This document shows, piece by piece, positions 51,168-60,097 of a DNA stretch of 64,000 nucleotides. How positions within the stretch are numbered: the stretch's first letter is position 1; each line of letters opens with the position of its first letter. Origin of the DNA: Bacteroidota bacterium (GTDB taxonomy: Bacteria; Bacteroidota; Bacteroidia; Bacteroidales; JAAUTT01); contig JAEYWD010000041.1 of NCBI GenBank assembly GCA_023429135.1, positions 1 to 64,000 on the forward strand. The letters are read 5' to 3'. Both the position numbers and the translations under genes were made by a program. A model generated the notes under the pieces. That model saw only the letters and a program-made list of their open reading frames with translations. It made no database searches and was not told where the DNA came from.

Positions 51168-52118
51168 TTAGTAAATTATAATTTCACTCTTGTTCTTTTT
51201 ATATCTGAAAAAGGTGTTTTTTCTAACTACTTCAAGAATCACCTCAATTGGGTCGCTGTACCTGAATTTCCCGGTATATTTATTCTTAAGCAATTCGTGA
51301 TTTTTAACTGTTATTGTTACTTCATAGTATCTTTCGAGACGTTGTATTATCGAGGATAGAGGCTGGTTATCGAAGCTGTAAACCCCTTCGGTCCAATACA
51401 GGCTTTCTTTTGTATCAACAGTTTTAACCTGTACATTTCTCGAATTATCGTTGTAAACAGCCATTTCGTTGGGGCTCAGAATGAGTGGTTTCTGCCCGGA
51501 GGAGGTTTTTTCAAGAGAAATTTTCCCGCGTACCAGCGTAGTTTCAAAAACCTGTGAGTTGTCGTAAGCATAAACGTTAAACTTTGTGCCGAGCACCCTT
51601 ACGTTGAACCGCTTTGTTTTTACAATAAAACTGGCATTTTCGTTATGAGCTACATCAAAAACAGCTTCGCCATCGAGCTTTACTTCTCTTTTGTCTTTGC
51701 TGAACTTATCAGGAAACGAAAATTTCGATTTTGCATTCAGCCATACCCTGGTTCCATCGGTTAACGTAATGCTGGCCCTTTGGCCAATGGGGATCTCAAT
51801 AGTGTTCCATACCTGGGCCTCCACAGGTTGCCGGTTTTTTACGTAAAGACCTCCAATAAGTGCCGCAAGTACGAAAATGGCTGCTATTTTGGAAAGTTCT
51901 CCAATCCATCTTTTTGCTTTACTTTTTGGTTGAGCTTCTTCATTATTAAGGTTAACGTTATTTGCAGGTGTATTCAGTAATATCAGGTCCCACAGTTTTC
52001 TTTCATTTAAAAATACCTGCTTATTGGCTTCGTTTTCTTCAATCCAGGCAAGCAAAGCTTTCTCTTCACTTTCCGAAAGCTCATTTCTAAAGTACTTAAT
52101 AAAAATTTCTTTATTCAT
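51168..52118 (-). CDS. FecR-family anti-sigma factor
   Basis: A 316-residue inner-membrane anti-sigma factor (start at the Met of MNKEIFIKYF, 52118; an upstream in-frame Met adds ten atypical residues). Seen: cytoplasmic N-terminal domain (1-75) that binds the sigma factor, a transmembrane helix (about 85-103), the periplasmic FecR domain with LPDG-type TLTDGTRVWLNAKSKFSFPD, GEAVFDVAH, VLGTKFNVYAY and a C-terminal secretin-like domain (YKKNKSEIIIY). It receives the signal from the STN domain of SusC. Starts 67 nt after the sigma gene. Confidence 0.94.
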   Translation of the reverse strand: MNKEIFIKYFRNELSESEEKALLAWIEENEANKQVFLNERKLWDLILLNTPANNVNLNNEEAQPKSKAKRWIGELSKIAAIFVLAALIGGLYVKNRQPVEAQVWNTIEIPIGQRASITLTDGTRVWLNAKSKFSFPDKFSKDKREVKLDGEAVFDVAHNENASFIVKTKRFNVRVLGTKFNVYAYDNSQVFETTLVRGKISLEKTSSGQKPLILSPNEMAVYNDNSRNVQVKTVDTKESLYWTEGVYSFDNQPLSSIIQRLERYYEVTITVKNHELLKNKYTGKFRYSDPIEVILEVVRKNTFFRYKKNKSEIIIY

Positions 52119-52185
52119 TTGAAAATATCTCTGTAATAGGTAAAACAAAGCAGAAAGGATGAACCCTAGTGGTAATTTCAGAAAA

Positions 52186-52782
52186 TTACCAGTTTAAGGT
52201 AATGAAGATGAGTAGGCTTAAATAGTCGATCAGGTTTTCTCTGAAAATTTTAAGGGCTTTGGTGATATGAAATTCAACTCCTTTAACGCTAATCCCCAAC
52301 TTTAAGGCTATTTCTTTATTTGAAAAACCTAAATTCCGGCTCAGATGAATCGTTTCCCTGGTTTTTTCGGGCATGGATTCCAATGTCCTTGAAATGATTT
52401 CTTCCACATCGGTTTTAAAAAGCTGGTCGGGATTGCAGGCATTTAAAGTAAGGCATTTTATTTCCAATTGTTTGAGGTAATGTTGCTGGATATTTTCCTC
52501 GGCCTTTAAACGGGTTTTTAAATGATTCAGATGGTTTAAAGAGTTGTTCTTGACGATGGTGAGAAGATAAGAAGGCAGATTTGTGTCTGGGTTTAGCTTT
52601 TGCCGGTTTTCCCAGAGTGCCATAAATGCATCCTGTACTATATTGCAGGCAATAAATGCATCGTGCAGGTAAGAGTTTGCAAAAGCATACAAGCGCCTGT
52701 AATAATTTTTATATACCAGGCCGAACGCGTCGCTGTCGCCTTCGATAATCTTTTGTATTAAATGCTTGTCTGTCTCAGACAT
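52186..52782 (-). CDS. ECF RNA polymerase sigma factor
   Basis: A 198-residue sigma-70 factor of the ECF type controlling SusC/SusD expression. Seen: region 2 with DAFGLVYKNYYRRLYAFANSYL and IVQDAFMALWENRQKL, region 4 with LESMPEKTRETIHLSRNLGFSNKEIALKLGISVKGVEFHITKAL (split: MPEKTRETIHLSR, NKEIALKLGISVKGVEFH). First gene of the minus-strand PUL operon, divergent from the GH105 gene across about 310 nt. Confidence 0.94.
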   Translation of the reverse strand: MSETDKHLIQKIIEGDSDAFGLVYKNYYRRLYAFANSYLHDAFIACNIVQDAFMALWENRQKLNPDTNLPSYLLTIVKNNSLNHLNHLKTRLKAEENIQQHYLKQLEIKCLTLNACNPDQLFKTDVEEIISRTLESMPEKTRETIHLSRNLGFSNKEIALKLGISVKGVEFHITKALKIFRENLIDYLSLLIFITLNW

Positions 52783-53094
52783 AGTTCATAGCATGACTAA
52801 AGTAGTTAACAGATAGTTTTCCGGTTATCAATAATAATATAGGTGCAATGTAAGAAACAATGATCGTGTAAATTAAACTAAAATTACAGACGTTTCCATG
52901 AACAAGTTATAATTTAGCGTATAAAATACACGAAATGTTTTCAAGAGATTTCTGTTGAGGCTATTGCACTTAATTTTCATTTTTCATTAAAAAAGCTGTT
53001 AGGGTTTTAGTGGGTTCGTTTGTTTTTCTTTTGTATGCGCAAACGATTACGCTTATATGGCGATCTAAAACCGAAAACTTTTAAAGCACAAATT
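52783..53094. promoter_or_regulatory. divergent promoter region between sigma factor and GH105
   Basis: A 312-nt AT-rich stretch with no gene. The open frame of the GH105 gene extends to a TTG at 53020, but the signal peptide starts at 53095. It contains the palindrome described at 53037-53052; no convincing TAnnTTTG element was located. Confidence 0.5.
53037..53052. promoter_or_regulatory. LacI-family-operator-like palindrome
   Basis: GCGCAAACGATTACGC, a 16-bp imperfect dyad (6 of 8 pairs) with the AAACGATTA core and central CG typical of LacI/CcpA-type operators, 43 nt before the GH105 start codon. No LacI-family gene is in the window. Confidence 0.45.
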
Positions 53095-54489
53095 ATGAAA
53101 ATACAACTTCTTAAAACCATTTTTTTAGTAACTGCATCCCTTGTGAATGTTGCAGTTCTTTATGCACAAAACAACACACCAAAGCCTAACGAGTTTAATA
53201 TCCCCATGTATCTTCTCCCTCCCGATTATCCTATTCCTTATGGGCCTCCCAAAGCCGAAGATGTTGTTGCAACCATCGACCGTATCTACAATTATATTGA
53301 CGGATGCACTCCTTATCATTTCATTCATAAAATAACCAAAGAAGAAATTAAAAATATTTCAAAACCTGACACCAACGCTGTTATCGAACGCGGAACCTTT
53401 GGTATTCATAGCTACGAGTGGGGTGTGACCTACAGCGCCATGTTGCTGGCAACAAAAGCCACCGGCGATGCTAAATACCAGGAATATACCAAAAAACGCC
53501 TCGATTTTTTAAATAATGCTTTTGCTTACTATAAGCAGCAGTGGGACAAAGGAAACAAAAAGCGCAACCCGTTCAACCGTATTTTCGAACCAACAGCTCT
53601 GGACGACTGTGGTTCCATGTGTGCAGCTTTTATTAAAACCCAACGCGCCGTTCCGCAAACGAGTTACCGTTCTTTTATAGATATAGGTTTAGACTTTGTA
53701 ATGAATAAAGAGCACCGCCTTTCCGACGGAACACTGGCCCGCATGCGACCTCAGGCTAATACGCTATGGCTCGACGACATGTATATGGGAATTCCCTGCC
53801 TGGCTTACATGGGAGCTTTAACAGGCGAGTCCAAATATTACGATGAGGCTGCTGCCCAAATCCTGAAGTTTACCGAAAAAATGTTTGTAAAAGAAACTGG
53901 ATTGTTCCGTCACGGCTGGGTGGAAGAAATGGCCGATCATCCTTCGTACCACTGGGGACGCGCCAATGGCTGGGTAATTCTAACCATTTGCGATGTGCTG
54001 GATATTCTTCCCGAAAATCATAAGGACAGAGCCAGAATACTTGAGATTTACCGTACTTTTATGAAAGCTATTGCCAGGTATCAGGGTGAAAACGGCTTAT
54101 GGCACCAGCTCATCGACAATAAAGATACTTATTACGAAACCTCAGCAAGTGCCATGTTTACCTACTGTCTGGCTCATGGCGTAAACCAGGGATGGCTCGA
54201 TCCTCTGGCATATGGTCCGCAGGCTATTTTGGGATGGAATGCTGTTTCAACAAAAATAAATGCACAGGGACAGGTTGAAGGAACCTGCGTAGGCACCGGG
54301 ATGGGTTTCGATCCGACATTTTATGCTTACCGTCCGGTGAGGGCACTTGCTGCTCACGGCTATGGCCCTGCTTTGCTTGCCGGTGTTGAAACCCTTAATT
54401 TGCTGAAAAACTTCCAGGTGGTTATAAACGAAACTTCTGTGATGTTTTACAAAAAAGGGGTGGATTGGAAAAATCTTCAGATTAAATAA
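53095..54489 (+). CDS. GH105 unsaturated glucuronyl/galacturonyl hydrolase (YteR-like), exported
   Basis: A 464-residue glycosidase that removes the unsaturated uronic acid left at oligosaccharide ends by polysaccharide lyases. Start at 53095 because MKIQLLKTIFLVTASLVNV is a signal peptide ending near LYAQ. Seen: GTFGIHSYEWGVTYSAML, LDDCGSMCAAF, TLWLDDMYMGIPCLAYMG with the catalytic Asp region, HWGRANGWVILTI and GENGLWHQLID, all GH105 features. It heads the plus-strand degradation block and pairs logically with the PL22-like lyase two genes downstream. Substrate (rhamnogalacturonan or another uronic glycan) not determinable from sequence. Confidence 0.92.
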   Translation: MKIQLLKTIFLVTASLVNVAVLYAQNNTPKPNEFNIPMYLLPPDYPIPYGPPKAEDVVATIDRIYNYIDGCTPYHFIHKITKEEIKNISKPDTNAVIERGTFGIHSYEWGVTYSAMLLATKATGDAKYQEYTKKRLDFLNNAFAYYKQQWDKGNKKRNPFNRIFEPTALDDCGSMCAAFIKTQRAVPQTSYRSFIDIGLDFVMNKEHRLSDGTLARMRPQANTLWLDDMYMGIPCLAYMGALTGESKYYDEAAAQILKFTEKMFVKETGLFRHGWVEEMADHPSYHWGRANGWVILTICDVLDILPENHKDRARILEIYRTFMKAIARYQGENGLWHQLIDNKDTYYETSASAMFTYCLAHGVNQGWLDPLAYGPQAILGWNAVSTKINAQGQVEGTCVGTGMGFDPTFYAYRPVRALAAHGYGPALLAGVETLNLLKNFQVVINETSVMFYKKGVDWKNLQIK

Positions 54490-54496
54490 TAACTAT

Positions 54497-55585
54497 ATGA
54501 GAATGAAAATAAACTTTAGATTAGTCACCGCTATAATATTTCTATTGGTGTCCCTGACTGGAATTCAGGCCCAGGAAGATCGCGGTTATAAAATATATCA
54601 GTTTCCGGCCAATATGATTCCCCGGATCGATGGCCAAACTGACGACTGGGATAGTTTCCCGGCAGAGTATATTGTGGGGACCGACCAGCTCTGGGACGAT
54701 TCGCAGCGCTATCCCTCCGTCGATCCCAAAAACCTAGATGTTAAAGTTCGTGTAGCCTGGGTAAAAGGCTTGAACCGCCTGTATTTTCTTTACGAAGCAT
54801 ACGACGATTATTGGGATTTTACCTTACCCGGACTCCATAACGATATTTTTGAAATTGTGGTGGATGGAGATCTTTCCGGTGGCCCTCTTATTGCCGAGCA
54901 GCACCCAAACCAGGATCTGGATCGTATGGAGACCTACTTTTTATATCATGGGGTTCATGCACAAAACTATCATATTTTCACCCCCGCTGTTGGAAAGGAC
55001 TGGTGTTTAGCCTGGGGTAGCCAGCCCTGGATAAAAAATCTACCTTATTCCAATATTGCCTATTCGTATAATTTCAAACCCGGGCAATCGGGTAAGCTGG
55101 TGGCTGAATTCTGGATAACACCTTTCGATTATGCCGGTGCCGAAGGGCCGGAAAGAGCTGTGGAATCTGTTCTTTACGATAATAAAAAGATTGGCCTTAC
55201 CTGGGCTGTAATTGATTATGACGATGTGGTGGACGAAAAGAAGAAGGGCTTCTGGAATCTTTCAAAAAACCATAAAATGTATGGAAACTCCAGTCTGGGG
55301 ACCATATTCACCTTATTGCCGCTGGAAAAGAAATATCAAAAAGAATTTGAAGCCGACTGGTCGTTTATAGTTACCGATATGTCCAAACGCCAGGTAACCT
55401 TTAAGGACGAGAGCAAAGGTGAGATTACAAAGTGGCACTGGGATTTTGGCGACAATACCACTTCCAGCGAGCAAAATCCTGTGCATCAATACAAGCAGGC
55501 TGGCAAATACATAGTAATTCTGGATATAGAAGGTCCCAAAGGTAAATCGAGGATGTCGAAAGTATGGGATGTGGCAGTAAAATGA
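54497..55585 (+). CDS. exported CBM9-like/PKD-domain protein
   Basis: A 362-residue secreted protein. Seen: signal peptide (1-25, ending IQAQ), a beta-sandwich domain (about 30-275) beginning IPRIDGQTDDWDSFPAEYIVG (split: IPRIDGQTDDWDSF), as in CBM9-like sugar-binding domains of Bacteroidota, and a C-terminal PKD domain (about 285-362) with ITKWHWDFGDNTTSSEQNP. No catalytic motif. It may hold glycan at the cell surface. It begins 7 nt after the GH105 gene, so they are co-transcribed, and is followed by the lyase gene after 67 nt. Confidence 0.85.
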   Translation: MRMKINFRLVTAIIFLLVSLTGIQAQEDRGYKIYQFPANMIPRIDGQTDDWDSFPAEYIVGTDQLWDDSQRYPSVDPKNLDVKVRVAWVKGLNRLYFLYEAYDDYWDFTLPGLHNDIFEIVVDGDLSGGPLIAEQHPNQDLDRMETYFLYHGVHAQNYHIFTPAVGKDWCLAWGSQPWIKNLPYSNIAYSYNFKPGQSGKLVAEFWITPFDYAGAEGPERAVESVLYDNKKIGLTWAVIDYDDVVDEKKKGFWNLSKNHKMYGNSSLGTIFTLLPLEKKYQKEFEADWSFIVTDMSKRQVTFKDESKGEITKWHWDFGDNTTSSEQNPVHQYKQAGKYIVILDIEGPKGKSRMSKVWDVAVK

Positions 55586-55652
55586 ATGGTAACTTTCAAT
55601 ATAAACCTTTATTTTCCTTAATTTAAAAGTTTTAATAGAATAAGTATTCCTC

Positions 55653-56999
55653 ATGATGAGTAAAAAAATAGCATTTCTTATTGTTTTTCAAATTATTGGA
55701 TTTGTGTTCACTGCTGTTTCACATGCCCAGATAGGTCGCCGGTTTCCTTCGGAACGAAAAGAAATGAAAGATCCGGTTACAGGGGCAAAACTGGTATTTT
55801 TAACCAGCACTCCGGCTGGCGACAGCAAAATCTACCAAACGCATAATCAATGGACATCCGATGGTGAGTGGCTAATTTTCCGGTCGGACAGGGTGAAAGG
55901 CGAAGCTTTAGCGGTGAATGAAAAAACCGGCGATATTGTTCAGGTTACCGAAGGGGGGTATCTGGGAATGCTCAATGTTGGCCGAAACTCCATGAAGCTG
56001 TATTTTATGCGTAAACCCGTCAGGGATTCTGTTACAAAATCACTCGATATTATTGAAGTAAATTTAGCTGCCCTCTTCGCCGATAGCAAAGCCGGAAAGC
56101 TCAAACCGGAATCGGCCTACCAGCGTATTTGCGGAACCACTCCTCCCGAATGGGAAGCAGGCGGCGATATGGCTCTGGATGGAGATGAAAAATGGGTGTG
56201 GTTTCGTGTCGGCAAAACCGAAGCTTTGAAGCATTTGCCCGCAGGTACTAAAATAGAAGAACCGTTTGGTCCCCGGAAAATGGGAGCAGGGCCTGCCGGT
56301 ATTGCCGGAATGAACATATTAACGGGCGAGACAAAATATGTCGTCTCAGTGCCCTTTCAGGTTGGTCACATTCAAACCAACCCCTGGGTGCCTGGTCAGA
56401 TTGTTTTTTGTTGGGAAACCGGCGGTAAATCGCCCCAGCGAACCTGGATTGTCAACTCCGACGGAACCGGTCTTCGCCCTCTTTATCCCGAATCGCAATA
56501 CGAATGGGTTACACACGAAGCTGTGATCAGTGCCAACGAAGTGGCTTTTGCCATCATGGGACACCGGAAAATACCAGATACCTCAGGTGAGGTTAAGCCC
56601 GGAACAGGAGTTCAGGGTGCAAACCCAGGCCAGGAAGCCGAATGGGGGCCCTCAGGAACACGCGAAAAACCTACAGGATTAGGAATTGTCAATATCAACA
56701 CCCGCGAAATGAATATCGCCGGTCAGATCCCTTTCGGAAGCGGCTTTTGGCATGTAAGCGGTTCGGCAGATAAACGGTTTGCTGTTGGCGACGACTTTAC
56801 CCGTAACATTTATCTTATCAACCGGCAAACAAACGAGATGATGCTGCTTTCAACGGGTCATAAAACCACGGCTGCCGATCATCCACATCCAACCTTTAGT
56901 CCCGATGGTACTAAAATTCAGATTCAGTCGGCCATGCTCTCGGCCGATAACAGGTCAATGAACATCTGTATTATTCATTTACCTGAAAAGTGGTTATAG
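55653..56999 (+). CDS. PL22-like oligogalacturonate lyase (beta-propeller)
   Basis: A 448-residue protein of the oligogalacturonate lyase type, a seven-bladed beta-propeller that cleaves uronic oligosaccharides by elimination. Seen: signal peptide (1-26), RKEMKDPVTGAKLVFLTS, the His-bearing YQTHNQWTSDGEWLIFRSD (as QTHNQWTSDGEWLIF), GHIQTNPWVPGQIVFCWET, WVTHEAVI, GHRK, and ADHPHPTFSPDGTKI. These His residues suit the metal/acid-base site of PL22. It lacks nothing obvious, although a role as a sensor-like propeller cannot be excluded. Export contrasts with cytoplasmic enterobacterial Ogl. Last gene before a large palindromic element. Confidence 0.85.
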   Translation: MMSKKIAFLIVFQIIGFVFTAVSHAQIGRRFPSERKEMKDPVTGAKLVFLTSTPAGDSKIYQTHNQWTSDGEWLIFRSDRVKGEALAVNEKTGDIVQVTEGGYLGMLNVGRNSMKLYFMRKPVRDSVTKSLDIIEVNLAALFADSKAGKLKPESAYQRICGTTPPEWEAGGDMALDGDEKWVWFRVGKTEALKHLPAGTKIEEPFGPRKMGAGPAGIAGMNILTGETKYVVSVPFQVGHIQTNPWVPGQIVFCWETGGKSPQRTWIVNSDGTGLRPLYPESQYEWVTHEAVISANEVAFAIMGHRKIPDTSGEVKPGTGVQGANPGQEAEWGPSGTREKPTGLGIVNINTREMNIAGQIPFGSGFWHVSGSADKRFAVGDDFTRNIYLINRQTNEMMLLSTGHKTTAADHPHPTFSPDGTKIQIQSAMLSADNRSMNICIIHLPEKWL

Positions 57000-57052
57000 T
57001 AATAATGCCACGAATGCACGAATAGTTTAATGAGAAACGGTCTTCAATAAAT

Positions 57053-57162
57053 CCGGAGGGTTTACATGTTTATAGCATATTCAAAGAAAGGAGTTATTCG
57101 ACCCCGGCCGGGGTCGAATAACAAATGTCAGCCGTATTTCTATAAACATTTGATACCTCCGG
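57053..57162. repeat. 110-bp three-tier palindromic element
   Basis: All three arm pairs share one centre (between 57107 and 57108): CCGGAGG (57053-57059) with CCTCCGG (57156-57162); ATGTTTATAG (57066-57075) with CTATAAACAT (57140-57149); and a perfect loop-free 30-bp palindrome (57093-57122) with half GTTATTCGACCCCGG. It lies between the 3' ends of convergent genes. It could be a MITE/REPIN-like element or a bidirectional terminator. Confidence 0.85.
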
Positions 57163-57196
57163 TATCATCCCATTTGCGCATCAGAAGCGGGACCAG

Positions 57197-57586
57197 TTAC
57201 ACTTTTTGTAAAGCTTTTACAAACGGAACATCGGCAGGAGCAAATTTGAAGTCGTCAAATTGCTCCCTGCTTATCCACTCAAAACAGTCGTGGTCTTTTA
57301 AGGTGATTTGGCCTTCTGTTATTTCGCAGAAAAATGCAATCAGGCTGATGCTTTTAGTTGGATAACTATGGTCGTTTTCCATAAAGAAGGAATTTACCCG
57401 GATGTTAATATCGAGCTCTTCCTTTATTTCCCTGATCAGGCAAGCCTCAGCCGTTTCTCCTTCTTCTATTTTACCACCCGGAAATTCCCAAAATCCGGCC
57501 AGATGTTTCGATGGGGAACGACGGGTAATCAGATATTTATTGTCCTTTGTGATTATTGCCGCAACAACGCGGATTTTAGCAGCCAT
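57197..57586 (-). CDS. NUDIX hydrolase (MutT-like)
   Basis: A 129-residue NUDIX protein. Seen: the Nudix box GGKIEEGETAEACLIREIKEEL (split: GGKIEEGETAEAC, REIKEEL) with all Glu/Arg positions, VVAAIITKDNKYLITRR at the start and FKFAPADVPFVKAL at the end. Size and pattern fit 8-oxo-dGTP diphosphatase, which sanitises the nucleotide pool; other nucleotide substrates are possible. The only minus-strand gene within the plus-strand carbohydrate block, hence not part of it functionally. Confidence 0.92.
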   Translation of the reverse strand: MAAKIRVVAAIITKDNKYLITRRSPSKHLAGFWEFPGGKIEEGETAEACLIREIKEELDINIRVNSFFMENDHSYPTKSISLIAFFCEITEGQITLKDHDCFEWISREQFDDFKFAPADVPFVKALQKV

Positions 57587-57724
57587 TCTTTACATTAATA
57601 GTGATTCTGTACATAATAGTTATATTTCATTTCCGAAAATTAATGGAATTCGTTTTAACAGCTTCCGAAAGGTTGGGAATAATGCTTTTTTTATGCATAT
57701 TTTTGATATTGAAATAATGGTTTT

Positions 57725-58756
57725 ATGAAAGCGCTCGTTTTAACAGAATATAAAAAATTTGAAATTCAGGAAGTTGCTATACCCGAAATCTCATCTGACG
57801 AAGTTCTGGTGAGGATAAAAGCAGTTGGCATCTGCGGCAGCGATGTGCATGGTATGGACGGAAGTACCGGACGACGAATTCCCCCCATTATCATGGGTCA
57901 TGAAGCGGCTGGTGTGATCGAAAGAGTTGGGGCACAGGTAAGTCAGTGGAAGCCGGGCGACCGTGTTACTTTCGACTCGACTATTTATCCGCTGAACGAT
58001 TGGTTTACCCAAAAGGGATTGTACAACCTGAGCGATAACCGCATGGTTCTGGGCGTTTCGTGTGGCGATTACCGCCGGCATGGCGCTTTTGCCGAATATG
58101 TGAATGTGCCTCAGCATATTCTTTACAACCTTCCTGATAATGTTAGTTTTGAGCATGCTGCCATGGTCGAACCCATTGCTGTTGCGCTCCATGCCCTTAA
58201 TCTTACCCATATTTCTTTGAACGATGCAGTTGTGGTGGGAGGTTCAGGCATGATTGCTCTTTTTGTGATCCAACTGCTGAAGATTGCCGGATGCAGTAAA
58301 ATTATAGCTTTTGATCTGGACCAGCATCGGCTTAATCTAGCAAAAAAACTGGGAGCTACACATGTGTTTAGAGCCGATACGGAGGATGTGGCAGCCGAGG
58401 TGAAAATGCTAACCCATGGACGTGGTGCGGATATTGCTTTTGAAGTAGTGGGAATCACACCGGTTTTGAAAACCCTGATTGAATCGGTAAGAAAAGGGGC
58501 TCAAGTAACATTGGTAGGTAATGTTTCGGCCGAAGTGCAATTGCCTTTGCAAATGGTTGTAACCCGCCAGTTGAAGTTGCAGGGTAGTTGTGCTATCTGT
58601 GGGGAATATGAGGCTGCTCTTGGCCTGATAAGCCAGGGAAAGATCGATGTCGATTCTCTCATCAGCGCTGTTGCACCACTGACTGAGGGAGAGTTGTGGT
58701 TTAACAGACTTTATAACCGTGAATCGGGTTTAATGAAAGTTATACTTAAGCCTTAG
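57725..58756 (+). CDS. zinc-type medium-chain dehydrogenase lacking the structural zinc site
   Basis: A 343-residue MDR dehydrogenase, probably oxidising a polyol or sugar acid with NAD(P). Seen: catalytic zinc ligands in VGICGSDVHGM and MGHEAAGVIE, cofactor domain with VVVGGSGMIALFVIQLLKIAG (split: VVVGGSGMIALFV) and AFDLDQHRL. The usual four-Cys structural zinc lobe (CGxCxxCxxG) between residues 90 and 110 is replaced by FDSTIYPLNDWFTQKGLYNL. It starts the second plus-strand pair and is followed after 4 nt by the Gfo/Idh gene; together they could process a sugar from the degraded glycan. Confidence 0.88.
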   Translation: MKALVLTEYKKFEIQEVAIPEISSDEVLVRIKAVGICGSDVHGMDGSTGRRIPPIIMGHEAAGVIERVGAQVSQWKPGDRVTFDSTIYPLNDWFTQKGLYNLSDNRMVLGVSCGDYRRHGAFAEYVNVPQHILYNLPDNVSFEHAAMVEPIAVALHALNLTHISLNDAVVVGGSGMIALFVIQLLKIAGCSKIIAFDLDQHRLNLAKKLGATHVFRADTEDVAAEVKMLTHGRGADIAFEVVGITPVLKTLIESVRKGAQVTLVGNVSAEVQLPLQMVVTRQLKLQGSCAICGEYEAALGLISQGKIDVDSLISAVAPLTEGELWFNRLYNRESGLMKVILKP

Positions 58757-58760
58757 AAAA

Positions 58761-59894
58761 ATGTCACACAAAATTAAAACTGCCATAATAGGGTGTGGAA
58801 AGGTGTCGCATCTGCACGCTTCTGCCTTAAAACAAGCCAAAAACGCCGAACTTACGGCAATTTACAGCCGGTCAATTGAAAAAGCCAGGGAATTTGCGGC
58901 GAAATATCAAATTGAAGCTTTTGATAACATTGAAGCGATGATCCGCAATACAGGGACCGAATCGGTGGTGGTTTGTACGCCTCATCCCTTTCATGCTGAA
59001 GCAGTGATTCAGTGTGCTTCTCTGGGAGTGAACTGCCTTGTGGAGAAACCGTTGGCGTCGTCACTGCAGGATTGCGATAAGATGATAAAAGCCTGTAACG
59101 ACAATAATGTAAAGCTGGGTGTTGTAAGTCAGCGTCGTTTCTATGCTCCGGTACAACGTGTAAAGAAAGCGGTTGAAGAGGGTAAAATAGGCATACCCGC
59201 TTTTGGAACCATCAATATGTTGGGTTGGCGCGACCGGAAATATTATGAGAGCGACGCCTGGCGGGGCACATGGGAAATGGAAGGAGGCGGGGTTTTGGTA
59301 AACCAGGCCCCTCATCAGCTCGATATCTTTCAATGGCTTATGGGACCCATAGATGAGGTGTATGGTATCTGGAAAAACCTGAATCATCCTTATATTGAGG
59401 TGGAAGACACTGCTTTGGCTATTGTCAAATTTAAAAGCGGGGCTGTTGGAAACATTGTTGTAAGTAATTCGCAAAGGCCCGGGATTTATGGCAAAGTTCA
59501 GGTTCACGGGAGCAATGGAGCATCTGTGGGTGTGCAAACCGATGGTGGAGCCATGTTCATTGCCGGCATGTCGTCTATAGCCGAGCCCCCGGTAAACGAC
59601 CTATGGACAATTCCCGGAGAGGAAACCCTATTACCAATATGGGTGAAGGAAGATTCCGATTTCTTCAACTCCATAAATGCTACTGAGTATTATATGAAGC
59701 TGCAGAACGAAGATTTTGCCGATTCCATTATCAATAACCGAAAGCCTTTGGTATCAGGCGAAGAAGGCCGTGTCTCTGTGGAGCTTTTCACTGCAATTTA
59801 CCGTTCGCAGCGCAACAATAGGCCGGTTAAATTTCCCCTGGAACCGGAATATGACCGCACCGACTTTGACGGGCGGATGTCAGGACCAAAATAA
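58761..59894 (+). CDS. Gfo/Idh/MocA-family oxidoreductase
   Basis: A 377-residue NAD(P)-dependent sugar oxidoreductase. Seen: N-terminal Rossmann AIIGCGKVSHLHASAL, YSRSIEKAREFA, VVVCTPHPFHAEAV, the conserved LVEKPLASS with catalytic Lys, and the C-terminal domain with GVLVNQAPHQLDIFQWLMG, whose HxxD supplies a further catalytic residue. It lies 4 nt after the MDR gene, so the two form an operon. The substrate is unknown; oxidation or reduction of an unusual uronic or deoxy sugar is likely from the context. Confidence 0.93.
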   Translation: MSHKIKTAIIGCGKVSHLHASALKQAKNAELTAIYSRSIEKAREFAAKYQIEAFDNIEAMIRNTGTESVVVCTPHPFHAEAVIQCASLGVNCLVEKPLASSLQDCDKMIKACNDNNVKLGVVSQRRFYAPVQRVKKAVEEGKIGIPAFGTINMLGWRDRKYYESDAWRGTWEMEGGGVLVNQAPHQLDIFQWLMGPIDEVYGIWKNLNHPYIEVEDTALAIVKFKSGAVGNIVVSNSQRPGIYGKVQVHGSNGASVGVQTDGGAMFIAGMSSIAEPPVNDLWTIPGEETLLPIWVKEDSDFFNSINATEYYMKLQNEDFADSIINNRKPLVSGEEGRVSVELFTAIYRSQRNNRPVKFPLEPEYDRTDFDGRMSGPK

Positions 59895-59926
59895 TAGGCA
59901 ATCTGCATAAACCCCGGATACAATAC

Positions 59927-60097
59927 TTAAATCTTCTCTCCATCGATCATTGGACGCGGGTTGGCAACAGTTATCTTAAGCTTTACCTCGATCGTTTTAC
60001 ATGTTTCTGCAACTAGACGAACAAGCCCATCTGACTTTTTTAAACCACTGGAACATTCTGCTCTTCGAAGGAAAGGTATATGGTATTGGAAGAAAAG
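59927..60097 (-). pseudogene. degraded C-terminal fragment, possibly of a GH2-type glycosidase
   Basis: On the minus strand, between an in-frame TAG (60098-60100) and TAA (59927-59929), a 56-codon frame reads like protein: RAECSSGLKKSDGLVRLVAE, then TCKTIEVKLKITVANPRP and MIDGEKI at the end. The SDGLVRLVAE ... VKLKI pattern resembles the terminal beta domain of GH2-like enzymes. The upstream part continues better in another frame (KSRMFQWF), implying a frameshift. Rest of the 351-nt gap 59895-60245 shows nothing else. Confidence 0.35.
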
